Shown piece by piece: positions 1 to 10,633 of a stretch of 64,000 nucleotides of DNA; the first letter of the stretch is position 1, and every line of letters starts with the position of its first letter. The translations under genes were made by a program, and so were the position numbers. The stretch comes from Paucibacter sp. DJ2R-2 (GTDB taxonomy: Bacteria; Pseudomonadota; Gammaproteobacteria; Burkholderiales; Burkholderiaceae_C): NCBI RefSeq assembly GCF_025717675.1, contig NZ_JAJIRT010000007.1, forward strand, positions 241,503-305,502, in the 5' to 3' direction. Below the pieces are notes generated by a model. It ran no database searches, was not told the origin of the DNA, and saw only the letters and a program-made list of their open reading frames with translations.

Positions 1-981
1 CCGGATGGGCTGGCCGTGTTGGTCGACTTCGGGCTTTCGCGTCACGACCACCTGCCCGACCTGCTGGAGGAAGAGTTCTCCCTGCCCATGGGCACGGGGC
101 CGTACATGTCGCCCGAACAGGTGCAGTTCGTGCGCAACGACCCACGCAGCGATCTGTTTGCCCTGGGCGTCATGCTCTACCACCTGGCCACCGGCGAGCG
201 GCCTTTCGGCCAGCCCAGCTCGGTGCGCGGCTTGCGCCGCCGGCTCTACATCGAACCGGTACCACCGCGCGCCATCGACCCCGAACTGCCCCCATGGTTC
301 CAGGAGGTGGTCTTGCATTGCCTGGAGGTCAAGCCCGAGCGCCGCTACCAAAGCGCGGCACAGCTGGTCCTGGATCTGCAACAACCCGAGGGCGTGAGCC
401 TGACCCGCCGCGCCGAAAAGATGACGGGCAGCAGCAGCCTCAAGACCCTGAAGCGCTGGTTCTTCGCCCTCGGCTCGGAGCCGGCACCGCAGGCCACCGT
501 CAGCAACCAGGTGACGCGCAGCCCCATCATCATGGCGGCAGTCGACACCCAGCACGCCACACCCGCCCTGCTCGACCAGTTGCGCGAGACCGTGCGCCGC
601 ATCGTCCAGACCGAGCCGGGCGCCCGTCTGGCCTGCGTCAGCGTGATGAAGACGGCCCGCATCGGCATGGACGAGCTGACCGACAAGGACGGCAAGAGCG
701 TGCACGTGAAGCAGCTGATCGCCCTCAAGCATTGGGCGCGTCCGATCAGCAAGGCGCTGAATCTGGAGGACGGCCGCTTGACCTTCCATGTGCTTGAGGC
801 GCCCGACGCGGCCACGGCCATCATCGAGTTTGCGGCCAAGAATGGCGCCGACCACATCGTCATGGGCGCACGCGGCGCTTCGGCCTTGCGACGCTATCTG
901 GGCAGTGTCTCGGCCCAGGTGGTGACACAGTCGGAATGCTCGGTCACCGTGGTGCGCGAGCCGGCTGGCGCCGAGGCCTGA
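1..981 (+). CDS. Ser/Thr protein kinase fused to universal stress protein domain (5' truncated by window edge)
   Basis: The frame is open from the first base, so only the C-terminal 326 residues are present. The DFG magnesium-binding motif is at window residues 9-11, followed by an APE-like MSPEQ at about 36-40 and the conserved D of subdomain IX (SDLFALG). The kinase lobe ends near residue 125. After a linker, residues from about 175 form a UspA-type domain whose end has the nucleotide-binding pattern G-x2-G-x9-G-S (GARGASALRRYLGS). A Hanks-type kinase would phosphorylate Ser/Thr on proteins; UspA domains often bind ATP. The tandem suggests a cytoplasmic stress-signalling kinase. The target is unknown. 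No membrane segment lies between the domains. The next gene starts 14 bp downstream. Confidence 0.85.
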   Translation, partial: PDGLAVLVDFGLSRHDHLPDLLEEEFSLPMGTGPYMSPEQVQFVRNDPRSDLFALGVMLYHLATGERPFGQPSSVRGLRRRLYIEPVPPRAIDPELPPWFQEVVLHCLEVKPERRYQSAAQLVLDLQQPEGVSLTRRAEKMTGSSSLKTLKRWFFALGSEPAPQATVSNQVTRSPIIMAAVDTQHATPALLDQLRETVRRIVQTEPGARLACVSVMKTARIGMDELTDKDGKSVHVKQLIALKHWARPISKALNLEDGRLTFHVLEAPDAATAIIEFAAKNGADHIVMGARGASALRRYLGSVSAQVVTQSECSVTVVREPAGAEA

Positions 982-995
982 ACGGACACCCAAGC

Positions 996-1340
996 ATGAC
1001 CGCCCCCGAAACCACGAACAACCCCTGCATTCCGTGCGGCGCCTGCTGCGCCAGTTTTCGCGTGGACTTCGCTCGGGAGGAACTGCAAAGCGAGGGCGGC
1101 TGCGTGCCCGACGGACTGACAGTGGAACTGACCGACACCCTGGCCCGCATGCGCGGCACCGACCACGCCCGGCCGCGCTGCGCCGCCCTGGTCGGCACGG
1201 TGGGCCAGGCGGCCGGCTGCGGCATCTATGAATGGCGGCCCGGCCCTTGCCGGGAATTTGGCCTGCGCGCGCCCATGGGTATCGGCGACGAGGCCTGCGC
1301 GCTGGCGCGGGCAAAACATGGCTTGACGCCTCTGGCTTGA
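996..1340 (+). CDS. YkgJ family CxxCxxCC cysteine-cluster protein
   Basis: This is a 114-residue protein with an N-terminal cysteine cluster CIPCGACC and later cysteines (GGCVPDG, RPRCAAL, GCGIYEWRPGPCREF). The spacing and the RPGPCR motif fit the YkgJ/PF03692 family, predicted to coordinate zinc or an iron-sulfur cluster; its biochemical role is not established. The start at ATG 996 is preferred because the family begins just before the cysteine cluster; upstream in-frame sequence overlaps the kinase/UspA gene. It follows that gene by 14 bp and may be co-transcribed. It converges on the TPR lipoprotein gene, whose 3' end is 14 bp away. Confidence 0.85.
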   Translation: MTAPETTNNPCIPCGACCASFRVDFAREELQSEGGCVPDGLTVELTDTLARMRGTDHARPRCAALVGTVGQAAGCGIYEWRPGPCREFGLRAPMGIGDEACALARAKHGLTPLA

Positions 1341-1354
1341 GGACCCAGCGCCGT

Positions 1355-2536
1355 TCAATGGAACATGTTCTTGCGAGATTTCAGCAAATCCATCTTGGCA
1401 GCGTAGAGCCGCTTGTCTCGTTCCGTGCTGCTGTTCTCCAAAGCCAAGACCATATGTTTGTGTGCGGTCTTGACATCGCCCAAGCCGTAGTTGGCCAAAG
1501 CCGCCCAAAAGTGGAATTCATGGAAAAACGCTGATCGGGCTAACTCACGGTCAAACAAGGCCTTGGCCTGCTGGTACTCCCCTCGTCGCATGGCAGCCAT
1601 ACCTTCATCAAAAAACTTATAGGGCGGATGCGGTTGCAGCTCTCGCAGCTTGGCCGTCAGCAGGGCCGACTCCGAGCCGGGGCCGCCCTCGTCCAGCACC
1701 AGCACCAGATTGGACAAGGCCTGGGTGTTGTCCGGCTCCTGGCGCAAGACATGGCGAAAGCTGGCCTGCGCCAGCTCGGGCAGACCGCGGCGCCGGTAGA
1801 TCACACCGAGCGTGTTGTAGGCCGCCATCATGCGCGGGTCAGCCTTGAGCGAAGCACGCACCCACCAATAGGCATCGTCAATGGCGCCGGCGGCCAGGCT
1901 TTCAGCGGCGCGGTTGTTCATATACATGCCGATCACGGTCTGCTCATCGATCTCCCGGCTGCGCTGGCCGCGAATATCGGCGCCGGGCAGGAAGTCGATG
2001 GTCAGTTGATCGGCCTCCATGGTAGTGAAGGCATGAACCTCGGGCTTGCGGCGCGCCAGCGTCAGGTTGACATGTCCGGTCAGGAAGTAGATATCGCCGT
2101 GCCGCGACCAGAAATCCTCGACATAGACGCTTTGGTAGCGCACCGGCAGCTGCAGATGCTTGGCGAACGCGCCGGTCATGATCACCAAGGACAGGCAGTT
2201 GCCGCGCCGCTGGGCGAAGGCCTCGGCGGCATTGCGGGTTCGGTCCGAGTCGTACTCGAGCTGCAACTGCCCCTTGGTGTAGAGCGAATCAAGCAAGGCA
2301 TCGCGCGGACCGCGGTTGCGGATCTGGAAGGCGATCTCTCGGTCCAGATAGTCGCGCATGGCCGGGCTCAGGGCGAAGACCTGCTCCGGGTCCATGTTCA
2401 TGGTGCTGGGCTTGAAGAGCTGGTCATGGAACAGCTCCTGCAAGGGCGCGTGTGGCGGCGGTGCGACCGTGGCGCAAGCCCCCAGCAGCAGGGTGCACAG
2501 CAAGACCGAAAGCGTACGCAAGGCAAGCATATTCAT
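1355..2536 (-). CDS. TPR/transglutaminase-like lipoprotein
   Basis: The protein has 393 residues. It begins MNMLALRTLSVLLCTLLLGAC, a lipoprotein signal with lipobox LLGAC, so it should be anchored in a membrane facing the periplasm. Residues ~100-180 contain GNCLSLVIMTGAFAK and a downstream H, as in transglutaminase-like cysteine folds. TPR repeats follow from ~230 (AYNTLGVIYRRRGLPELA and AALANYGLGDVKTA). The start at 2536 is supported by the purine-rich GGAAAGGAAGAG just upstream on the minus strand. The combination of a transglutaminase-like domain with TPRs is known in proteobacterial lipoproteins of unknown role. Enzyme activity is not demonstrated by the sequence. Confidence 0.75.
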   Translation of the reverse strand: MNMLALRTLSVLLCTLLLGACATVAPPPHAPLQELFHDQLFKPSTMNMDPEQVFALSPAMRDYLDREIAFQIRNRGPRDALLDSLYTKGQLQLEYDSDRTRNAAEAFAQRRGNCLSLVIMTGAFAKHLQLPVRYQSVYVEDFWSRHGDIYFLTGHVNLTLARRKPEVHAFTTMEADQLTIDFLPGADIRGQRSREIDEQTVIGMYMNNRAAESLAAGAIDDAYWWVRASLKADPRMMAAYNTLGVIYRRRGLPELAQASFRHVLRQEPDNTQALSNLVLVLDEGGPGSESALLTAKLRELQPHPPYKFFDEGMAAMRRGEYQQAKALFDRELARSAFFHEFHFWAALANYGLGDVKTAHKHMVLALENSSTERDKRLYAAKMDLLKSRKNMFH

Positions 2537-2702
2537 GGCTCTTCCTTTCCCGAAACCCCGCGAGGCCACGAAGGCCACGCAAGGCTCCACAAGGCCAGAC
2601 CCCAGCAAACGGCAGGGTCCAACGCTTCAAAGTGTAGTCATCAGCCTAGCGCCTTCAGCCCCAGATGAATACCCATGACTTCTGGCTGCAAGCCGCCCCG
2701 AT

Positions 2703-3500
2703 TCACAGCCAGGCTTGCAACCAGCCCAGACCCTCTGACGTGGCATGAGGCCGCTGGCCGCGAGCGGGCCGGTACTCGCAGCCGATCCAGGCCGGGTAGC
2801 CCAGTTGGTCCAGCAGCTGAAACAGGTAGCGGTAGTTCAGCTCGCCGACATCAGGCTCATGACGCTCGGGCACGCCGGCCACCTGGATGTGGCCGATACG
2901 GCCACCAGCCAGGTAGCGGCGGATCTTGCTGGCCAGATCGCCCTCGCTGACCTGCAGGTGGTACAGGTCCATTTGCACCATGACATGGGGCGAGCCGATC
3001 TCGTCCAGCAGGGCGTGGGCTTGCGCCTGCCGGTTCAGAAAGTAGCCGGGCATGTCTCGCTCGTTGATCGGCTCGATCATGATTTGCACGCCCTGCCAGG
3101 CCGCTGCCGCTGCGGCATAACGCAGATTCTCCAGGTAGGTGGAATGGCAGTCCTCCGGCCTCTGATTCGAAGGCACGACACCCGCCATGACATGGATGCG
3201 CGAGCAAGTCAGTGCCTGCGCAAAGGCCAGGGCTTGGTGGATGCCAGCCCGGAACTCGACCTCGCGGCCGGGCAGACAAGCCAGCCCCCGCTCGCCCGCA
3301 TCCCAATCACCCGGAGGGGCATTGAAGAGCACCTGTTGAAGCTGATTTTCATGCAGCCGGGCGGCCAACTCCTCGGGCGCAAAGGCATAAGGGAACAGGA
3401 ACTCGACCGCCTGGAAGCCATCGCGCGCGGCGGCGGCAAAGCGGTCGAGGAAATCCAGCTCGGTGTAAAGCATGGACAGATTGGCAGCAAAGCGGGGCAT
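2703..3500 (-). CDS. hyi: Hydroxypyruvate isomerase
   Basis: This is a 265-residue TIM-barrel protein of the AP endonuclease 2 superfamily. It starts [14 protein letters not shown], the usual Hyi opening. Metal-ligand and catalytic segments are visible: [16 protein letters not shown] (Glu), [11 protein letters not shown], and the C-terminal IGCEYRPA. Hyi interconverts hydroxypyruvate and tartronate semialdehyde in glyoxylate metabolism in the cytoplasm. The length matches the family (~258-265). It is divergent from mgsA, with a 77 bp shared promoter region. Close homologues such as OtnI act on 2-oxo-tetronate, so the exact substrate is less certain than the fold. Confidence 0.85.
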   Translation of the reverse strand: MPRFAANLSMLYTELDFLDRFAAAARDGFQAVEFLFPYAFAPEELAARLHENQLQQVLFNAPPGDWDAGERGLACLPGREVEFRAGIHQALAFAQALTCSRIHVMAGVVPSNQRPEDCHSTYLENLRYAAAAAAWQGVQIMIEPINERDMPGYFLNRQAQAHALLDEIGSPHVMVQMDLYHLQVSEGDLASKIRRYLAGGRIGHIQVAGVPERHEPDVGELNYRYLFQLLDQLGYPAWIGCEYRPARGQRPHATSEGLGWLQAWL

Positions 3501-3577
3501 GGCAGGTCCGGGCAGCAAGCAGTTTGGTAACCCGATTGATTGTGTCCCGCCAGTCCGGACTCACTAAGATGCCCGCC

Positions 3578-3949
3578 ATGAAACTCGCACTGATCGCCCA
3601 CGACGGCAAGAAAAACGAGATGGTCGCCCTGGCGGCCGAGTTCAAGACCTTTTTGCAGGGCTGCCAGCTGATGGCCACCGGCACCACCGGCGGCCGCCTG
3701 GTGGCCGAACTGGGCCTGAGCGTGGAGCGCCTGCTCAGCGGCCCGCATGGTGGCGATTTGCAGATCGGCGCGCGCCTGGCCGTAGGCGAGGTGGATGCCG
3801 TGATCTTTCTGCGCGACCCGATGACTCCGCAGCCGCATGAGCCCGACATCAACGCCCTGGTGCGCGCCTGCGACGTGCACAACGTGCCCTGCGCCACCAA
3901 CACGGCCGGCGCGCGGCTGATGCTGGAGCGCTGGGCTCAGCTGGGCTGA
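3578..3949 (+). CDS. mgsA: Methylglyoxal synthase
   Basis: This 123-residue protein matches MgsA along its length: [12 protein letters not shown] at the N-terminus, the phosphate-binding ATGTTGGRL, the [13 protein letters not shown] segment carrying the catalytic Asp, and [20 protein letters not shown] followed by [11 protein letters not shown]. It converts dihydroxyacetone phosphate to methylglyoxal, bypassing lower glycolysis when sugar phosphates accumulate. It is shorter than E. coli MgsA (152 aa) because the C-terminal tail is missing, as in many other bacteria. An alternative ATG lies 9 bp upstream (3569). A long-hairpin repeat follows 15 bp after the stop. Its presence beside a large sugar-uptake locus makes physiological sense, but no shared operator was seen. 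Confidence 0.93.
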   Translation: MKLALIAHDGKKNEMVALAAEFKTFLQGCQLMATGTTGGRLVAELGLSVERLLSGPHGGDLQIGARLAVGEVDAVIFLRDPMTPQPHEPDINALVRACDVHNVPCATNTAGARLMLERWAQLG

Positions 3950-3964
3950 AAGCGAGCCGACTCA

Positions 3965-4105
3965 GAGCTTGAGAATTTTTGTAGCGAGCGGCTGTCATGC
4001 GAGGCGGACGGAGCGCAGGAACCGGAACGTACTAGCTGTACGTGAGGATTCTGAGCACCGGACCAACGACGCATGGCAGTCGCGCAGCAAAAAATTCACA
4101 AGCTC
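3965..4105. repeat. Long-hairpin dispersed repeat, copy 1
   Basis: This is a 141 bp imperfect inverted repeat. The left arm begins GAGCTTGAGAATTTTTG and the right arm ends CAAAAAATTCACAAGCTC; pairing continues inward for over 40 bp, and the centre carries the small palindrome CGTACTAGCTGTACG. It fills the gap between convergent mgsA and pulA and abuts the pulA stop codon. A second copy at 36680-36818 shares the core GTACGTGAGGAT and the arm plan, with different outer-arm bases that still pair. It probably forms a strong RNA hairpin at 3' ends. Confidence 0.8.
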
Positions 4106-6919
<2,814 letters not shown>

Positions 6920-6989
6920 CGACAGCAATCCGTTCGGTGCAATGTGTGAAGTCGCTGCGCCCACATGATCCGCAGCCCGACGCCAAAAT

Positions 6990-7004
6990 AGTAGCAAAAC
7001 TACA
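6990..7004. promoter_or_regulatory. HexR-like operator, pulA/GH13 divergent promoter
   Basis: The 15-mer AGTAGCAAAACTACA is, on the other strand, TGTAGTTTTGCTACT, which fits the HexR consensus TGTARTWWWAYTACA at most positions. It lies 71 bp upstream of pulA and 82 bp upstream of the GH13 gene. The 14-base core GTAGCAAAACTACA recurs exactly at 41206-41219, upstream of the glucokinase genes. Confidence 0.65.
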
Positions 7005-7085
7005 TCAATAGCAACAGCACGGATTCCATGAGCCTCACAAAGCATCTAAGCTTTTCATCATTGAAATTTTGTCGAGGCGCGCCCC

Positions 7086-8750
7086 ATGAAACGTAATTCA
7101 ATTACAAAATCTGAAAGCCGCCTTCCAAGGCTGAGACGCCTGCTCCCCAGCCTGGCACTCGGTGCCGCCCTGGTCAGCGGCACCAGCCTGGCCGCCCCGC
7201 CGGTGGATCTGTCCCTCGTGCCCCCTCGCCCCAAGGCCAGCACCCTGCCCCCGGGCTGGGAACATGGCGCCTTCATGGAAATCTTCGTGCGCGGCTACCA
7301 GGACAGCGATGGCGATGGCATCGGCGACTTGCGCGGCCTGATCCAGCGCCTGGACTATCTCAAAGATTTGGGCATCAGCGGCATCTGGCTGATGCCCATC
7401 ACCGCCAGCGCCGACCACGACCATGGCTATGCCACCACCGACTTCCGCCGCATCGAGTCCCAGTACGGCAGCCTGCGCGATTTCGACGAGCTGATCCGTC
7501 AGGCCCACCGGCGCGGCATCGGCGTCATCATCGACTATGTGATCAACCACGCCTCGCACGAACACCCGCTGTTCCAGCAGGCGCTGAAAGATCGCCGCAG
7601 CCCCTACCGCGACTGGTTTGTCTGGCAGGACAGTGAGCCCCAGGGCTGGGACATCTGGGGCAAGAACCCCTGGACCGTGGCCACCTCGGCCGCCGATGGG
7701 AGCAAGCTGGGCGCCTACTTCGGCACCTTCGGCCCGCACATGCCGGATTTCAATCTACGCCACCCGGCCGTGCTCGACTACCACCGCAGCAGCCTGCGCT
7801 TCTGGCTGAACCGCGGTCTGGACGGCTTCCGGCTCGACGCCGTGCCGCACCTGATCGAGAACAACGCCGTCGACTGGAACGACCAACCCGAGAGCCGCCG
7901 CCTGAGCCGCGAGCTGCAAGCCCTGATCAAGCAATACCCGCGCCGCCATGTGGTCTGCGAAGCGACCGCCAACCCGCAGCAGTACGCCCGCCCCGAGGTC
8001 TGCGGCAGCGCTTTCGCCTTCGGCCTTGAAGCGCAGATGATCAAGGCCGCGCGCGGCGAGGCCGCTGCCGTGGGCGAGATCGCCCGCATCCTGAGCCAGG
8101 CCCCGAGCACCATGGCCAATGTGCTGGCCAACCACGACATCTTTGCCGGCTCGCGCGTCTGGGACCAGCTCGGTGGCGACGAGGCACGCTACAAGCTGGC
8201 GGCAGCCAGCTACCTGCTCGCGCCGGGCACGCCCTTCATCTACTACGGCGAAGAGATCGGCATGGCCGGCGTCTCGCAGCTGCCCGGCGACGAGCCCCTG
8301 CGGGCCCCCATGAGCTGGACGGCTGACATCAGCGGCTTCACTTCCAGCGCCACGCCCTACCGCCCGCTTTCACCCAATGCCGCCAGCCACAACGCCGCCG
8401 CGCAGGCGCGCGATCCTGGCTCGCTGCTGAACTTCTACAAAGCCATGATCGCCCTGCGCCGCCAGCTGCCCTCGATCGCGCGCGGCAGCTTCATCCAGGC
8501 CCAGACCGAGGATCAGGTCTTGAGCTTCCAGCGGCGACTCGGCGATGAGCTGAGCCTGGTGCTGATCAACTATGGCGAGCAGGCCGCCACGCAGGCGGTG
8601 AGCGGCCTGCCTGCGGGCGCACTGCTTCAACAGGCCTACCCAGCCCAGGCAAGCCTTGGCAGCGACGCGCAAGGCCAAGCCCTGCTGCGGGCACCCGCCC
8701 GGTCCGTGCAGGTCTGGCGTTTGGATTTGCCCCAGAAAGGCCGGCCATGA
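7086..8750 (+). CDS. Exported alpha-amylase family protein (GH13)
   Basis: The 554-residue protein has an N-terminal signal (LPSLALGAALVSGTSLAA, residues ~20-37). The GH13 barrel starts near residue 60 with AFMEIFVRGYQDSDGDGIGD, a calcium-binding-type loop found in oligosaccharide-active GH13 enzymes. The catalytic residues are D251 (GFRLDAV), E292 (VVCEAT) and D351 (LANHD). A C-terminal beta domain follows. It should hydrolyse alpha-1,4 bonds in starch or maltodextrins in the periplasm or outside. It overlaps the next gene by 4 bp (ATGA), so translation is coupled. An operator-like palindrome lies inside codons 3-7. The exact specificity (amylase or alpha-glucosidase) cannot be read from sequence alone. 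Confidence 0.85.
   Translation: MKRNSITKSESRLPRLRRLLPSLALGAALVSGTSLAAPPVDLSLVPPRPKASTLPPGWEHGAFMEIFVRGYQDSDGDGIGDLRGLIQRLDYLKDLGISGIWLMPITASADHDHGYATTDFRRIESQYGSLRDFDELIRQAHRRGIGVIIDYVINHASHEHPLFQQALKDRRSPYRDWFVWQDSEPQGWDIWGKNPWTVATSAADGSKLGAYFGTFGPHMPDFNLRHPAVLDYHRSSLRFWLNRGLDGFRLDAVPHLIENNAVDWNDQPESRRLSRELQALIKQYPRRHVVCEATANPQQYARPEVCGSAFAFGLEAQMIKAARGEAAAVGEIARILSQAPSTMANVLANHDIFAGSRVWDQLGGDEARYKLAAASYLLAPGTPFIYYGEEIGMAGVSQLPGDEPLRAPMSWTADISGFTSSATPYRPLSPNAASHNAAAQARDPGSLLNFYKAMIALRRQLPSIARGSFIQAQTEDQVLSFQRRLGDELSLVLINYGEQAATQAVSGLPAGALLQQAYPAQASLGSDAQGQALLRAPARSVQVWRLDLPQKGRP
7092..7106. promoter_or_regulatory. HexR-like operator inside the start of the GH13 gene
   Basis: CGTAATTCAATTACA contains the perfect 13 bp palindrome GTAATTCAATTAC and differs from TGTAATTNAATTACA only in the first base. 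It begins 6 bp after the first base of the start codon, so a bound repressor would block elongation. The AT-rich codons here are unlike the GC-rich body of the gene. Confidence 0.55.
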
Positions 8751-10606
8751 ATCGCCTGCAACTCGCCGCCCTCCTCCTGGCCGCCGCCCTGCTGCCCAGC
8801 AGCCGCAGCCTGGCCCAAACTGTGGAGCAGATCGAGCCGCCCAGCTGGTGGGCCGGCATGAAGGAGCCGCGCCTGCAGCTGATGCTGCAGGGCTCGCAGA
8901 TCGGCATCCTTCGCCCGCGGCTCAACAAGCCCCATGCCGGCGTGCACCTGCTGCCGCCCGAGCGCGTGGCCAGCCCGAACTACCTGTTCCTGAACCTGCA
9001 CATCGCCGCCACCGCCCGGCCGGGCACGCTGCAGATCGAGCTGCTGAAGCCCGACGGCCGCGTGGCCCAGCGCCTGAGCTATGCCCTGCAGGCGCGCGCG
9101 CCCGGCTCGGCCCAGCGCCAGGGCTTTGGCCCGCAGGATGCGATCTACCTGCTGGTGCCCGATCGTTTCGCCAAGGCCGGCGAGAGCGTCTCGAACGCCG
9201 AGATGCTCGAGGCCGAAGACCGCAGCCAGCCAGGCGGCCGCCATGGCGGCAACCTCGCCGGCCTGCGCCAGCATCTGGACTACATCGCCGGCCTGGGCTT
9301 CACCCAGATCTGGCCCACGCCCCTGGTCGAGAACAACAGCGCCAGCTACAGCTACCACGGCTATGCGGCCACCGATTTCTACCGCATCGACCCGCGCTTC
9401 GGGCGCAACGAGGACTACCGCGATCTGGTCGCGGAGGCGCGAAACAAAGGCCTGGGCGTGATCCAGGACATCGTGCTCAACCACATCGGCGCCGGCCACC
9501 GCTGGCTGCGCCAGCTGCCCGAGCCCGACTGGCTCAATCAGTGGCCCAGCTACACCGAGACCCACCATGCGCGCCTGAGCCTGCTCGACCCGCACGCCGC
9601 CGCCAGCGACCGTGAGCGCTTTGTCAGCGGCTGGTTCACGCGCGGCATGCCCGACCTGAACCAGCGCAACCCACGCGTGGCCCGCTACCTGACGCAGATG
9701 AGCATCTGGTGGGTGGAGTACGCTGGGCTCTCGGGCCTGCGCACCGACACCTACTCCTACTCCGACCGCGGCTTTCTCGCCGACTGGTCACGGCGCCTGA
9801 TGCAGGAGTACCCGCGCCTGAACCTGGTCGGCGAGGAATGGAGCCCGCACCCGGCCGTGGTGGCCTACTGGCAGCGCGGCAAGCGCAACCACGACGGCTA
9901 CGCCTCCCACATGCCCAGCATGATGGACTTCCCCCTGCACGGCGCCATGCTCGCCGGGCTCAAGGAAGACGACGGCCACGACAGCGGCCTGACCAAGCTT
10001 TACGAAGCCCTGGCCCACGATTTCCTCTACCCCGACCCGCAGCGCCTGGTGCTGTTCGAGGGCAACCACGACACACCCCGCTTGTTCAGCGCGCTAGGGC
10101 AAGACCTGGCTCTGTGGAAGATGGCCCTGCTCTACCTGGCCACCGCGCCGCGCATCCCGCAGTTCTTCTACGGCGATGAATTGCTGCTCACCAGCCCCGC
10201 CCAGCGCGACGACGGCCGGGTGCGCGCCGACTTCCCCGGCGGCTGGGCCGGTGATGCAGCCAATGGCTTCACCGGCCAGGGCCTGAGTGCCGAGCAGCAA
10301 GAAGCCCAGGCCCTGGTGCGCCGGCTCTTCAACTGGCGCAAAAGCGCCCCAGCCTTGCACGGCGGCCGCAGCACACACTACGCCCCCATGGACCAGGTCT
10401 ATGCCCTGTTCCGCCAGGGCGGCGGGCAGACGGTGATGCTGATGCTGAACAAGGCCAAAGAGCCGCGCCGGGTCGACATGACGCGCTTCCGAGAAGCCTT
10501 GGGCAGCCACAGCGAGGGCCGCAATGTGCTCAGCGGCCAGACGCTGCGCTGGAACGAAAACCTGGAGCTGCCGGCCCGCTCGGCCCTGCTGCTGGAGTTG
10601 CGCTGA
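8747..10606 (+). CDS. SusA-like neopullulanase/cyclomaltodextrinase (GH13), exported
   Basis: The 619-residue enzyme starts with a signal peptide (LAALLLAAALLPSSRSLAQ). An N-terminal cyclomaltodextrinase-N-like domain follows, with IEPPSWWAGMKEPRLQLML as in Bacteroides SusA. The GH13 barrel starts at ~130 (DAIYLLVPDRF). Catalytic residues are D334 (GLRTDTY), E363 (VGEEW) and D442 (EGNHD). SusA-type enzymes hydrolyse maltodextrins and pullulan in the periplasm. The ATG overlaps the stop of the preceding GH13 gene, so both are one operon. The combination of a Sus-type enzyme with a proteobacterial MalEFGK system is notable. A 27 bp gap separates it from the convergent antiporter gene. Confidence 0.88.
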   Translation: MNRLQLAALLLAAALLPSSRSLAQTVEQIEPPSWWAGMKEPRLQLMLQGSQIGILRPRLNKPHAGVHLLPPERVASPNYLFLNLHIAATARPGTLQIELLKPDGRVAQRLSYALQARAPGSAQRQGFGPQDAIYLLVPDRFAKAGESVSNAEMLEAEDRSQPGGRHGGNLAGLRQHLDYIAGLGFTQIWPTPLVENNSASYSYHGYAATDFYRIDPRFGRNEDYRDLVAEARNKGLGVIQDIVLNHIGAGHRWLRQLPEPDWLNQWPSYTETHHARLSLLDPHAAASDRERFVSGWFTRGMPDLNQRNPRVARYLTQMSIWWVEYAGLSGLRTDTYSYSDRGFLADWSRRLMQEYPRLNLVGEEWSPHPAVVAYWQRGKRNHDGYASHMPSMMDFPLHGAMLAGLKEDDGHDSGLTKLYEALAHDFLYPDPQRLVLFEGNHDTPRLFSALGQDLALWKMALLYLATAPRIPQFFYGDELLLTSPAQRDDGRVRADFPGGWAGDAANGFTGQGLSAEQQEAQALVRRLFNWRKSAPALHGGRSTHYAPMDQVYALFRQGGGQTVMLMLNKAKEPRRVDMTRFREALGSHSEGRNVLSGQTLRWNENLELPARSALLLELR

Positions 10607-10633
10607 AGGTCTGAGGCGCTGAGAGAAAAGGCC

